The notes below the pieces were generated by a model, which was given only the letters and a program-made list of their open reading frames with translations, was not told where the DNA came from and ran no database searches. The translations under genes were made by a program, and so were the position numbers. Positions 12,763 through 24,304 of a DNA stretch of 64,000 bases are shown in pieces. Position 1 is the stretch's first letter. Every line of letters begins with the position of its first letter. The stretch is from Siphonodentalium dalli (lineage: Eukaryota > Mollusca > Scaphopoda > Gadilida > Siphonodentaliidae), in contig CP136067.1 of NCBI GenBank assembly GCA_032622095.1, positions 40,281,549 to 40,345,548 on the forward strand, given 5' to 3'.

Positions 12763-13527
12763 TAGCAGGTGGACCCGACTTCGTCCGGGCTGTTTTCCCT
12801 CTGCTTTTCGGCGAATTGCGCGATTTGACCTTGAATTGTCCATTTTGAAGGTCAAGGTCAGGTGGGGTCACGATTTGACCCGTCCAAAACACCGCCCGGA
12901 CAAAAGTACCCGACAAAAGTACTCGTCGAAATCCATCCGGTTTTACCCGATTTGACCTTGAATCGATCATTTTGAAGGTCAAGGTCAGGTCGGGGTCACG
13001 ATTTGACACGTCCAAAACAATCAGTGGACAAAAGTAAATCTATGTATCAAATTTCGTGGAAATCCCATCAAAATTCGCGATTTGACCTTGAATTGACCCG
13101 ATTTCAAGGTCACGTCACACGGGAAAATGAATAGGCTTATGACACTCCCCATACGAAAGTATCCAAAGACACTAATTTTCATCGAAATCCCGTGCTATTT
13201 GGGCGTTTGACCTTGAAATGACAAATTCCAAGGTCAAGGTCACGTCGCACGGGTAACGTAATAGGCTCATGCCACTCCCCGGCCGAAAGTATCCCCACAT
13301 ACCAAGTTTAATCGAAATAGGCTGATATTCGGGCGTTTGACCTTGAAATGACCCGATTTCAAGGTCGAGGTCACGTCACACGGGCAAATTAACAGGCCCA
13401 TGCCACTCCCCGGCCGAAAGTACCCCACATACCAAGTTTCATCGAAATCGGCTTCGCCGTTTTCGAGTCCATCGCGAACACACACACACACAAACAAACA
13501 CAGACAGATTTCCCAAAATATATACTA
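12763..13527 (+). repeat. Dispersed repeat unit 1 (ACTAGCAGGTGG... start, LINE-tail style)
   Basis: The unit begins ACTAGCAGGTGGACCCGACT and ends in a CA-rich run followed by CCCAAAATATATAC. Between these, a phrase of the form TTTGACCTTGAA...TTCAAGGTCA(AGGTCACGTC) recurs at least five times, with linking text such as CCGAAAGTA...CATACCAAGTTTCATCGAAATC. The GC content is clearly above the neighbours. The start and end style is like the termini of short or truncated LINE-derived repeats in many invertebrates, but I cannot name the family. The TGACCTTGAA phrases resemble nuclear-receptor half sites (AGGTCA); this may be coincidental. Confidence 0.65.
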
Positions 13528-14033
13528 GACTAGCCGATGAGCCCGATGTTGTCCGGGCTATTCAAAAAACAAATTTCAAGTCGATAGCTCCACCCGTTTC
13601 CGAGATCTGGTCTGCGCGTGCACGAAGCTGGCGTCGCACAGGCTCGGCGACCCGATAAAATTCGTATCCGGGGCAAGATACATTCACACACCAAATTTCA
13701 AGTCGATAGCTCCACCCGTTTCCGAGATATGGTCTGCGCATGCACGAAGCTGGCGTCGCACGGGCTCGTCGACCCGATACAATTCGTATCCGGGGCAAGA
13801 TACATTCACATACCAAATTTCAAGTCGATAGCTCCACCCGTTTCCGAGATCTCGTCTGCGCATGCACGAAGCGGGCGCCGCACGGGCTCGTCAATACGAC
13901 AACGTCGACCGCCTGGTCAAACTACACACACGTACCAAGTTTCGTCCCGATCGGTCGAGAATCGTAGATGTGTATAAATGACAGACATAGAGACAGATAT
14001 ACAAACATACAGAGGTCTTCAAAATATATATGA
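13528..14033 (+). repeat. Dispersed repeat unit 2 with a 122 bp triplication
   Basis: This unit starts with ACTAGCCGATGAGCCCGATG, a variant of the unit 1 start. Inside it, a 122 bp segment starting AAATTTCAAGTCGATAGCTC recurs at 13571, 13693 and 13815. It ends with TTCAAAATATATATGAGACT next to the start of unit 3. Long open frames read through the triplication on both strands because 122 is not a multiple of three; they are not genes. Confidence 0.7.
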
Positions 14034-14491
14034 GACTAGCAGGTGGCCCCGACTTCGTCCTGGCTGTTTCCCCTCTGCTTTTCGGCGAATTGCGCGATTT
14101 GACCTTGAATTGTCCATTTTGAAGGTCACGATTTGACCCGTCCAAAACACTGCCCGGACAAAAGTACCCGACAAAAGTACCCGTCGAAATCCATCCGGTT
14201 TTACCCGATTTGACCTCGATTGATCATTTTGAAGGTCAAGGTCAGGTCGGGGTCACGATTTGAACCGTCCAAAACACTCCCTGGAAAAAATTACCACTAA
14301 GAATCAAATTTCGTCAAAATCCGTCTGGCAGTTTTCCAACACCAACATCAACACCCCAAAAATGGTGGAAATCGGCCCAGCGGATACCGGGAAATCGGCC
14401 CAGCGGATACCGAGATACCCTATGTATCAAATTTCGTCCGTAAAAATCCGCCAGTTTTACCCGATGGTTTGGTTTCTATTCAAGTATATAA
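14034..14491 (+). repeat. Dispersed repeat unit 3, abutting the satellite
   Basis: The start matches unit 1 almost base for base (ACTAGCAGGTGGCCCCGACT, then the TTTGACCTTGAATTGTCC phrase). It diverges after about 250 bases and includes a duplicated AAATCGGCCCAGCGGATACC phrase near 14372 and 14393. It runs directly into the first satellite monomer near 14492 with no unique spacer. Confidence 0.65.
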
Positions 14492-14640
14492 ACAATAACA
14501 CACTGGGGAATCACGAGGTTTCGGGGTAGGTGAGTTCCACGAATAACATACAATTCCAATAACACACTGGGGAATCACGTGGTTTCGAGGTAGGTGAGTT
14601 CCACGAATAACATATTATTCCAATAACACACTGGGGAATC

Positions 14641-15017
14641 GCGAGGTTTCGAGGTAGGTGAGTTCCACGAATAACATACAATTCCAATAACATACTGGGG
14701 AATCACGAGGTTTCGGGGTAGGTGGGTTCCACGAAAAACATACAATTCCAATAACACACTGGGGAATCACGTGGTTTCGAGGTAGGTGAGTTCCACGAAT
14801 AACATACAATTCCAATAACACACTGGGGAATCACGTGGTTTCGAGGTAGGTGAGTTCCACGAATAACATATTATTCCAATAACACACTGGGGAATCACGA
14901 GGTTTCGAGGTAGGTGAGTTCCACGAATAACATATTATTCCAATAACACACTGGGGAATCGCGAGGTTTCGAGGTAGGTGAGTTCCACGAATAACATACA
15001 ATTCCAATAACACACTG
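14641..15017 (+). repeat. Five-monomer higher-order repeat in the satellite
   Basis: The rare variant GGGGAATCGCGAGG occurs at 14641 and again at 14961, exactly 320 bp (five 64 bp monomers) apart, with the same neighbouring variants around each. This indicates block duplication. Confidence 0.65.
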
Positions 15018-15410
15018 GGGAATCACGTGGTTTCGAGGTAGGTGAGTTCCACGAATAACATATTATTCCAATAACACACTGGGGAATCACGAGGTTTCGA
15101 GGTAGGTGAGTTCCACGAATAACATATTATTCCAATAACACACTGGGGAATCACGAGGTTTCGAGGTAGGTGAGTTCCACGAATAACATATTATTCCAAT
15201 AACACACTGGGGAATCACGAGGTTTCGAGGTAGGTGAGTTCCACGAATAACATATTATTCCAATAACACACTGGGGAATCACGAGGTTTCGAGGTAGGTG
15301 AGTTCCACAAAAAACATATTATTCCAATAACACACTGGAGAATCACGTGGTTTCGAGGTAGGTGAGTTCCACGAACAACATATTATTCCAACAACACACT
15401 GGGGAATCAC

Positions 15411-15804
15411 ATGTTTTCGAGGTAGGTGAGTTCCACGAATAACATACAATTCCAACAACACACTGGGGAATCACGTGGTTTCGAGGTAGGTGAGTTCCAC
15501 GAATAACATACAATTCCAATAACACACCGGGGAATCACGAGGTTTCGGGGTAGGTGAGTTCCACGAATAACATACAATTCCAATAACACACCGGGGAATC
15601 ACGAGGTTTCGAGGTAGGTGAGTTCCACGAATAACATACAATTCCAATAACACACCGGGGAATCACGAGGTTTCGAGGTAGGTGAGTTCCACGAATAACA
15701 TACAATTCCAATAACACACTGGGGAATCACGAGGTTTCGAGGTAGGTGAGTTCCACGAACAACATATTATTCCAACAACACACTGGGGAATCACATGTTT
15801 TCGA
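15411..15804 (+). repeat. Six-monomer higher-order repeat in the satellite
   Basis: The variant ATCACATGTTTTCGAGG appears with its ATG at 15411 and 15795, 384 bp (six 64 bp monomers) apart. Both are preceded by the rare ACGAACAACATATTATTCCA form. Confidence 0.65.
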
Positions 15805-16752
15805 GGTAGGTGGGTTCCACGAATAACATACAATTCCAATAACACACCGGGGAATCACGAGGTTTCGGGGTAGGTGAGTTCCACGAATAACATACAATTC
15901 CAATAACACACCGGGGAATCACGAGGTTTCGGGGTAGGTGAGTTCCACGAATAACATACAATTCCAATAACACACCGGGGAATCACGAGGTTTCGGGGTA
16001 GGTGAGTTCCACGAATAACATACAATTCCAATAACACACTGGGGAATCACGAGGTTTCGGGGTAGGTGAGTTCCACGAATAACATACAATTCCAATAACA
16101 CACTGGGGAATCACGAGGTTTCGGGGTAGGTGAGTTCCACGAATAACATACAATTCCAATAACACACCGGGGAATCACGAGGTTTCGGGGTAGGTGAGTT
16201 CCACGAATAACATACAATTCCAATAACACACCGGGGAATCACGAGGTTTCGGGGTAGGTGAGTTCCACGAATAACATACAATTCCAATAACACACTGGGG
16301 AATCACGAGGTTTCGGGGTAGGTGAGTTCCACGAATAACATACAATTCCAATAACACACTGGGGAATCACGAGGTTTCGGGGTAGGTGAGTTCCACGAAT
16401 AACATACAATTCCAATAACACACCGGGGAATCACGAGGTTTCGGGGTAGGTGAGTTCCACGAATAACATACAATTCCAATAACACACTGGGGAATCACGA
16501 GGTTTCGGGGTAGGTGAGTTCCACGAATAACATACAATTCCAATAACACACTGGGGAATCACGAGGTTTCGAGGTAGGTGAGTTCCACGAATAACATACA
16601 ATTCCAATAACACACCGGGGAATCACGAGGTTTCGGGGTAGGTGGGTTCCACGAATAACATATTCCAATAACACACCGGGGAATCACGTGGTTTCGGGGT
16701 AGGTGAGTTCCACGAATAACATATTCCAATAACACACCGGGGAATCACGTGG

Positions 16753-16769
16753 TTTCGGGGTAGGTGGGT
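16753..16769 (+). promoter_or_regulatory. CENP-B-box-like motif in a satellite monomer (example)
   Basis: TTTCGGGGTAGGTGGGT fits the core CENP-B pattern (NTTCG-4N-A-2N-CGGGN) at eight of nine fixed positions; only the C of CGGG is T, which is the CpG-to-TpG change. The same 17-mer recurs in many 61 bp monomers; monomers with GTGAGT instead have two mismatches. Binding is not shown by the sequence. Confidence 0.3.
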
Positions 16770-16840
16770 TCCACGAATAACATATTCCAATAACACACTG
16801 GGGAATCACGTGGTTTCGGGGTAGGTGAGTTCCACGAATA

Positions 16841-18042
16841 ACACATTCCAATAACACACCGGGGAATCACGAGGTTTCGGGGTAGGTGGGTTCCACGAAT
16901 AACATATTATTCCAATAACACACCGGGGAATCACGAGGTTTCGAGGTAGGTGAGTTCCACGAATAACATACAATTCCAATAACACACCGGGGAATCACGA
17001 GGTTTCGGGGTAGGTGAGTTCCACGAATAACATACAATTCCAATAACACACTGGGGAATCACGAGGTTTCGGGGTAGGTGAGTTCCACGAATAACATACA
17101 ATTCCAATAACACACTGGGGAATCACGAGGTTTCGGGGTAGGTGAGTTCCACGAATAACATACAATTCCAATAACACACTGGGGAATCACGAGGTTTCGG
17201 GGTAGGTGAGTTCCACGAATAACATACAATTCCAATAACACACCGGGGAATCACGAGGTTTCGGGGTAGGTGAGTTCCACGAATAACATACAATTCCAAT
17301 AACACACTGGGGAATCACGAGGTTTCGGGGTAGGTGAGTTCCACGAATAACATACAATTCCAATAACACACTGGGGAATCACGAGGTTTCGAGGTAGGTG
17401 AGTTCCACGAATAACATACAATTCCAATAACACACCGGGGAATCACGAGGTTTCGGGGTAGGTGGGTTCCACGAATAACATATTCCAATAACACACCGGG
17501 GAATCACGTGGTTTCGGGGTAGGTGAGTTCCACGAATAACATATTCCAATAACACACCGGGGAATCACGTGGTTTCGGGGTAGGTGGGTTCCACGAATAA
17601 CATATTCCAATAACACACTGGGGAATCACGTGGTTTCGGGGTAGGTGAGTTCCACGAATAACACATTCCAATAACACACCGGGGAATCACGAGGTTTCGG
17701 GGTAGGTGGGTTCCACGAATAACATATTATTCCAATAACACACCGGGGAATCACGAGGTTTCGAGGTAGGTGAGTTCCACGAATAACATACAATTCCAAT
17801 AACACACCGGGGAATCACGAGGTTTCGGGGTAGGTGGGTTCCACGAATAACATATTCCAATAACACACCGGGGAATCACGTGGTTTCGGGGTAGGTGAGT
17901 TCCACGAATAACATATTCCAATAACACACCGGGGAATCACGTGGTTTCGGGGTAGGTGGGTTCCACGAATAACATATTCCAATAACACACTGGGGAATCA
18001 CGTGGTTTCGGGGTAGGTGAGTTCCACGAATAACACATTCCA
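16841..18042 (+). repeat. Thirteen- and six-monomer higher-order repeats in the satellite
   Basis: The diagnostic AACACATTCC variant lies at 16841, 17661 and 18033. The first spacing of 820 bp equals nine 64 bp plus four 61 bp monomers. The second, 372 bp, equals two 64 bp plus four 61 bp monomers. The order of length variants around each marker is the same. Confidence 0.7.
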
Positions 18043-18385
18043 ATAACACACCGGGGAATCACGAGGTTTCGGGGTAGGTGGGTTCCACGAATAACATATT
18101 ATTCCAATAACACACCGGGGAATCACGAGGTTTCGGGGTAGGTGGGTTCCACGAATAACATATTCCAATAACACACCGGGGAATCACGTGGTTTCGGGGT
18201 AGGTGAGTTCCACGAATAACATATTATTCCAATAACACACCGGGGAATCACGAGGTTTCGGGGTAGGTGGGTTCCACGAATAACATATTCCAATAACACA
18301 CCGGGGAATCACGTGGTTTCGGGGTAGGTGAGTTCCACGAATAACATATTCCAATAACACACCGGGGAATCACGAGGTTTCGGGG

Positions 18386-19345
18386 TAGGTAGGTTCCACG
18401 AATAACATATTCCAATAACACACCGGGGAATCACGAGGTTTCGAGGTAGGTGAGTTCCACGAATAACATATTATTCCAAAAACACACCGGGGAATCACGA
18501 GGTTTCGAGGTAGGTGAGTTCCACGAATAACATATTATTCCAAAAACACACCGGGGAATCACGAGGTTTCGGGGTAGGTGGGTTCCACGAATAACATATT
18601 CCAATAACACACCGGGGAATCACGTGGTTTCGGGGTAGGTGGGTTCCACGAATAACATATTCCAATAACACACCGGGGAATCACGTGGTTTCGGGGTAGG
18701 TGAGTTCCACGAATAACATATTCCAATAACACACCGGGGAATCACGTGGTTTCGGGGTAGGTGGGTTCCACGAATAACATATTCCAATAACACACTGGGG
18801 AATCACGTGGTTTCGGGGTAGGTGAGTTCCACGAATAACATATTCCAATAACACACCGGGGAATCACGAGGTTTCGGGGTAGGTGGGTTCCACGAATAAC
18901 ATATTATTCCAATAACACACCGGGGAATCACGAGGTTTCGGGGTAGGTGGGTTCCACGAATAACATATTCCAATAACACACCGGGGAATCACGTGGTTTC
19001 GGGGTAGGTGAGTTCCACGAATAACATATTATTCCAATAACACACCGGGGAATCACGAGGTTTCGGGGTAGGTGGGTTCCACGAATAACATATTCCAATA
19101 ACACACCGGGGAATCACGTGGTTTCGGGGTAGGTGAGTTCCACGAATAACATATTCCAATAACACACCGGGGAATCACGAGGTTTCGGGGTAGGTAGGTT
19201 CCACGAATAACATATTCCAATAACACACCGGGGAATCACGAGGTTTCGAGGTAGGTGAGTTCCACGAATAACATATTATTCCAAAAACACACCGGGGAAT
19301 CACGAGGTTTCGAGGTAGGTGAGTTCCACGAATGACATATTATTC
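18386..19345 (+). repeat. 805 bp thirteen-monomer higher-order repeat
   Basis: Two independent markers share an 805 bp offset: TAGGTAGGTT at 18386 and 19191, and CCAAAAACAC at 18476 and 19281. The spacing equals four 64 bp plus nine 61 bp monomers. The copies part company after about 19590 relative to the first. Confidence 0.7.
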
Positions 19346-22300
19346 CAAAAACACACCGGGGAATCACGAGGTTTCGGGGTAGGTGGGTTCCACGAATAAC
19401 ATATTCCAATAACACACCGGGGAATCACGTGGTTTCGGGGTAGGTGGGTTCCACGAATAACATATTCCAATAACACACCGGGGAATCACGTGGTTTCGGG
19501 GTAGGTGAGTTCCACGAATAACATATTCCAATAACACACCGGGGAATCACGTGGTTTCGGGGTAGGTGGGTTCCACGAATAACATATTGCAATAACACAC
19601 CGGGGAATCACGTGGTTTCGGGGTAGGTGGGTTCCACGAATAACATATTCCAATAACACACCGGGGAATCACGTGGTTTCGAGGTAGGTGAGTTCCACGA
19701 ATAACATATTATTCCAATAACACACCGGGGAATCACGAGGTTTCGGGGTAGGTGGGTTCCACGAATAACATATTATTCCAATAACATACTGGGGAATCAC
19801 GAGGTTTCGAGGTAGGTGAGTTCCACGAATAACATATTATTCCAATAACACACCGGGGAATCACGAGGTTTCGGGGTAGGTGGGTTCCACGAATAACATA
19901 TTCCAATAACACACCGGGGAATCACGAGGTTTCGAGGTAGGTGAGTTCCACGAATAACATATTGCAATAACACACCGGGGAATCACGTGGTTTCGGGGTA
20001 GGTGAGTTCCACGAATAACATATTCCAATAACACACCGGGGAATCACGAGGTTTCGAGGTAGGTGAGTTCCACGAATAACATATTCCAATAACACACCGG
20101 GGAATCACGAGGTTTCGAGGTAGGTGAGTTCCACGAATAACATATTATTCCAATAACACCGGGGAATCGCGAAGTTTCGACGTAGGTGAGTTCCACGAAT
20201 AACATATTCCAATAACACACTGGGGAATCACGAGGTTTCGAGGTAGGTGAGATCCACGAATAACATATTCCAATAACACACCGGGGAATCACGAGGTTTC
20301 GGGGTAGGTGAGTTCCACGAATAACATATTCCAATAACAGACCGGGGAATCACGTGGTTTCGGGGTAGGTGAGTTCCACGAATAACATATTCCAATAACA
20401 CACCGGGGAATCACGAGGTTTCGGGGTAGGTGAGTTCCACGAATAACATATTATTCCAATAACACACCGGGGAATCACGAGGTTTCGAGGTAGGTGAGTT
20501 CCACGAATAACATATTCCAATAACACACCGGGGAATCACGAGGTTTCGGGGTAGGTGAGTTTCACGAATAACGTATTATTCCAATAACACACCGGGGAAT
20601 CACGAGGTTTCGGGGTAGGTGAGTTCCACGAATAACATATTCCAATAACACACCGGGGAATCACGAGGTTTCGAGGTAGGTGAGTTCCACGAATAACATA
20701 TTCCAATAACACACCGGGGAATCACGAGGTTTCGGGGTAGGTGAGTTCCACGAATAACATATTATTCCAATAACACACCGGGGAATCACGAGGTTTCGAG
20801 GTAGGTGAGTTCCACGAATAACATATTATTCCAATAACACACCGGGGAATCACGAGGTTTCGGGGTAGGTGGGTTCCACGAATAACATATTCCAATAACA
20901 CACCGGGGAATCACGTGGTTTCGAGGTAGGTGAGTTCCACGAATAACATATTCCAATAACACACTGGGGAATCACGAGGTTTCGAGGTAGGTGAGTTCCA
21001 CGAATAACATATTCCAATAACACACCGGGGAATCACGTGGTTTCGGGGTAGGTGGGTTCCACGAATAACATATTTCAATAACACACCGGGGAATCACGAG
21101 GTTTCGGGGTAGGTGAGTTCCACGAATAACATATTCCAATAACACACCGGGGAATCACGAGGTTTCGGGGTAGGTGGGTTCCACGAATAACATATTATTC
21201 CAATAACACACTGGGGAATCACGTGGTTTCGAGGTAGGTGAGTTCCATGAATAACATATTATTCCAATAACACACCGGGGAATCACGAGGTTTCGGGGTA
21301 GGTGAGTTCCACGAATAACATATTATTCCAATAACACACTGGGGAATCACGAGGTTTCGGGGTAGGTGAGTTCCACGAATAACATATTATTCCAATAACA
21401 CACTGGGGAATCACGTGGTTTCGAGGTAGGTGAGTTCCACGAATAACATATTATTCCAATAACACACCGGGGAATCACGAGGTTTCGGGGTAGGTGGGTT
21501 CCACGAATAACATATTCCAATAACACACCGGGGAATCACGTGGTTTCGAGGTAGGTGAGTTCCACGAATAACATATTATTCCAATAACACACCGGGGAAT
21601 CACGAGGTTTCGGGGTAGGTGAGTTCCACGAATAACATATTATTCCAATAACACACTGGGGAATCACAAGGTTTCGGGGTAGGTGAATTCCACGAATAAC
21701 ATATTATTCCAATAACACACCGGGGAATCACGAGGTTTCGAGGTAGGTGAGTTCCACGAATAACATATTATTCCTATAACACACTGGGGAATCACGAGGT
21801 TTCGTGGTAGGTGAGTTCCAAGAACAACATACAATTCCAATAGCACACTGGGGAATCACGAGGTTTCGAGGGTGTGATTTCCAAGAATAACATATTATTC
21901 CAATAACACACTGGGGAATCACGAGGTTTCGAGGTAGGTGAGTTCCAAGAATAACATACAATTCCCATAACACACTGGGGAATCACACGGTTTCGAGGTA
22001 GGTGAGTTCCACGAATAACACATTATTCCATTAACACACTGGGGAATCACGAGTTTTCGACTTTCGAGGTAGGTGAATTCCACGAACAACATATAATTCC
22101 AATAACAAACTGGGGAATCACGTGGTTTCGAGGAAGGTGAGTTCCACGAATAACATATTATTCCAATAACACACTGGAGAATCACGTGGTTTCGAGGTAG
22201 GTGAGTTCCACGAATAACATATTATTCCAATAACTCACTGGAGAATCACGTGGTTTCGAGGTAGGTGAGTTCAAAGAATAACATATTATTCCAATAACAC

Positions 22301-22404
22301 ACTGGGGAATCACGTGGTTTCGAGGTAGGTGAGTTCCACGAATAACATATTATTCCAAAAACACACTGGGGAATCACATGGTTTCGAGGTAGGTGAGTTC
22401 CACG

Positions 22405-22742
22405 CATTCAACATATGCAAACGCACAAAAACATAATATACGAGGAACTGACACAAAACATAGCATTTGGACGAGCATATGATAATTTATTTTTAAAACA
22501 TGTTGATACCTTATTTGTTCGGAAATATACTCTGTAGTTTTCTATAACATTCTGGCCAAAGTTGCCAGTCGGAGGTTCGTTGATTTACACAAGTCCATAC
22601 ATCTAGGAGAATCATTCGTCTAACAATTTGGTCAGTATGATAGAACAAACAACTGTGAGTTTGGACACAATTGAGGTATTAGCTTGTTTGTACAATAGTA
22701 TAGCACATGCTCGTAGCTGCCAAAATACTATGTAATATATCA
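22405..22742. other. Unique spacer between satellite and gene block
   Basis: AT-rich, no repeat, no open frame of note. It marks the return to single-copy sequence after the satellite. Confidence 0.5.
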
Positions 22743-22928
22743 TTATCCTAGTTTATTACCTCTTTCCTTGTTCCTGGTCGCGTTTGCGATCGCCTCGGCT
22801 ATTTTGGATGCGGTATACTCATCAACTCCAAACCATGTGATCCCACCGTGAATAACTGGGCAGGAGAATTCGAGTAGTAAGGCAAGGCTTGCGATGACAC
22901 TTTTCTGGTAGGGATTGAAGTCGACATA
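22743..22928 (-). CDS. Possible minus-strand exon or small gene piece, unknown family
   Basis: A 61-codon stop-to-stop frame with protein-like composition reads VDFNPYQKSVIASLALLLEF, then CPVIHGGITWFGVDEYTA and SKIAEAIANATRNKERG. It has no internal Met, so it would be an exon, not a whole gene. A good acceptor (CTTCAATCCCTACCAG) precedes AAAAGTGTC at 22904, and a GTAATA donor follows the AAAGAG codons at 22760. GC content is close to that of the neighbouring gene at 22982, which lies head to head with it. I do not recognise the family. It could also be a chance frame. Confidence 0.35.
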   Translation of the reverse strand, partial: YVDFNPYQKSVIASLALLLEFSCPVIHGGITWFGVDEYTASKIAEAIANATRNKERGNKLG

Positions 22929-22981
22929 TTAAGCTACTGGAACTAAGCGCAACGTCTGTCTCCATTTCAGCACTTAGCGAT

Positions 22982-23527
22982 ATGTATTCGGATTCAGATG
23001 AGGAAGATGTAAAGAAGAACTACAAGAATGCAGTCGAGGTTCATGCCACTGAAATCATTGGTATGAAAGTAGCGGGTGTAAAGGCGAATGCCACTGCTGC
23101 AGAAGTCAGGACTGGAACCAGTGTTACACGTCAGATGGTTTACGCAAGGGCAGAGGCTCATGGCCCCAGATATGAGGCCAAGGCCGTCCTATTGGAAAAT
23201 GTCATGGAGGCGAAGGTTAAGGCGGTGGCAGGTGAGGCAAAGGCGTCAGCAAGCGTCGACCTGGATAAGTTCAAAGCAAGCGCGGTCGCTAGTGCAACAG
23301 TTGGCAAAGTTGAGGCTGGGATATTGCACACTCCGTTGAAGGCCCACGCCCAGGGTCCCAGCGCTATCGCTGAAACTGGCGTATCGCTGAACTATACGGG
23401 AGCATGTGTTGGTGCTCAGGTCGGTGAAGCGAGAGCGGGACCATTCGCAATACGTGCTGGTTTGAAGTTCGGATTCGGTATCAGAAACGGATTGCCCGAG
23501 ATTGATCTTGGTTCCATTACCCTGTGA
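22982..23527 (+). CDS. Ala-rich alternating-repeat protein, unknown function
   Basis: An intact 181-codon frame with a true ATG. The 10-base stretch before it ends a clear 3' splice site (GTCTGTCTCCATTTCAG, ending at 22970), so a 5' UTR intron is likely. The protein starts acidic (residues 4-9 are DSDEED). From about residue 20 to 165 it has an alternating small-residue pattern such as VKANATAAEV, AKVKAVAGEAKASASV and KFKASAVASATVGKVEAG. The end, AGPFAIRAGLKFGFGIRNG, is Gly-rich. Such alternation favours beta strands packed in a solenoid or sheet. I see no signal peptide, no membrane segment and no cysteine cluster. Similar uncharacterised proteins exist in other aquatic animals as I recall, but I cannot name a function. 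GC content near 50 percent, well above the surroundings, supports a living gene. Confidence 0.75.
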   Translation: MYSDSDEEDVKKNYKNAVEVHATEIIGMKVAGVKANATAAEVRTGTSVTRQMVYARAEAHGPRYEAKAVLLENVMEAKVKAVAGEAKASASVDLDKFKASAVASATVGKVEAGILHTPLKAHAQGPSAIAETGVSLNYTGACVGAQVGEARAGPFAIRAGLKFGFGIRNGLPEIDLGSITL

Positions 23528-23790
23528 CAACAAAAACCATCAAGATTCGACATTGCCTTACCAGTAATACATGATCATTTCATTTCAATCACTTCCGCTC
23601 TAATATGGACAGCTATGCTCACTTTCAAATCTATACTGCACGAACTACTAATGCAAATGTGATATCCTCTGAAGTTCTGAACGCACATACGGCCCTAGAT
23701 TATACAGATTTCCCACAAATCTGTCAAAAATGCCCTGTCGGAATTGACAGATGAACACAACGTTTTGTGAAATTTATAAACCAGAACAAG

Positions 23791-23796
23791 ATTAAA
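23791..23796 (+). promoter_or_regulatory. Candidate polyadenylation signal (ATTAAA)
   Basis: ATTAAA lies about 265 bases after the stop codon of the Ala-rich gene and is the first recognisable polyadenylation hexamer there. It is the common variant of AATAAA. Confidence 0.35.
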
Positions 23797-23924
23797 TCGG
23801 GCCGATGATGCTCATATGTCAACCTGTAAAAGGGGAAGCTTTAAGCATTTGAGACAAATGTAGTTACATTTTATTAACATCATTATCATGATTATATTGG
23901 CCCCGACATCACATCTAAATCAGC

Positions 23925-23975
23925 AGGACCCACCAACATCATATGACTATAGCAGGACCATTTATGCAGTGTGTG
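23925..23975 (-). repeat. Fragment related to the 28.7-29.2 kb foldback arm
   Basis: AGCAGGACCCACCAACATCA followed by TATAGCAGGACCATTTATG resembles the reverse complement of 28750-28805, where AGCAGGAC and AGCAGGACCATTT phrases flank CGCATCATAGC. The match is partial and short. A B-box-like GGGTTCAATCC on the minus strand sits just beyond, near 23990-24000. Confidence 0.35.
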
Positions 23976-24304
23976 TCAGCCGAGTCTGGATTGAACCCAT
24001 AGCAACGAACCGACTTGTGTGATTTACCCTTTCTACACTAAATACTCCTTTCTTTATGACATTTCCAGATAAAAAGTTCAATAAGCATACGTGTTATATT
24101 TTCTGAAAATATCGCGCCAATGAATATAAATCTGTCGACTGCCTACAGTTCATGAACATCACTAGAAATGTATAATGCAACATTCTAGTGTATAATTTTA
24201 TAACTGAATGGGAGAATTAATTTAGTAAGAAAGTGTTATTACACTGACACTACGGTGATTGATATATCAAATCAGAAGGGTGTGTGTACTAAACCTCGTC
24301 ATAG

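Larger units (their letters stand above)
14492..22404 (+). repeat. 7.9 kb satellite array of 64 and 61 bp monomers
   Basis: About 125 head-to-tail monomers share the core CACACYGGGGAATCACG, KGGTTTCGRGGTAGGTGRG, TTCCACGAATAACATA. Two length classes exist: 64 bp (ACATATTATTCC or ACATACAATTCC) and 61 bp (ACATATTCC), differing by three bases. The left side to about 16640 is 64 bp only; the centre mixes both; the right edge from about 21780 is most divergent, with small indels. Because both lengths are 1 mod 3, minus-strand open frames of about 60 codons recur every 64 bp. They are by-products of periodicity, not genes. Centre-homogeneous, edge-diverged structure fits unequal exchange. Confidence 0.97.

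Noticed and set aside
13562-13977. Overlapping frames of 75-119 codons on both strands
   Set aside because: They lie in the 122 bp triplication, and the repeated peptide segments arise from it in different frames.
14511-22185. Dozens of near-identical minus-strand frames of about 60 codons
   Set aside because: They recur every 64 bases because the monomer length is 1 mod 3 and lacks frequent stops; the coding pattern is a by-product of the satellite.
14492-22404. CRISPR-like regular repeat
   Set aside because: There are no unique spacers between repeats and the context is eukaryotic; it is a plain tandem satellite.
23980-24045. tRNA-like gene or SINE head (B-box-like GGGTTCAATCC on the minus strand)
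   Set aside because: No convincing A box or cloverleaf could be drawn around it; a SINE relic is possible but not supported.
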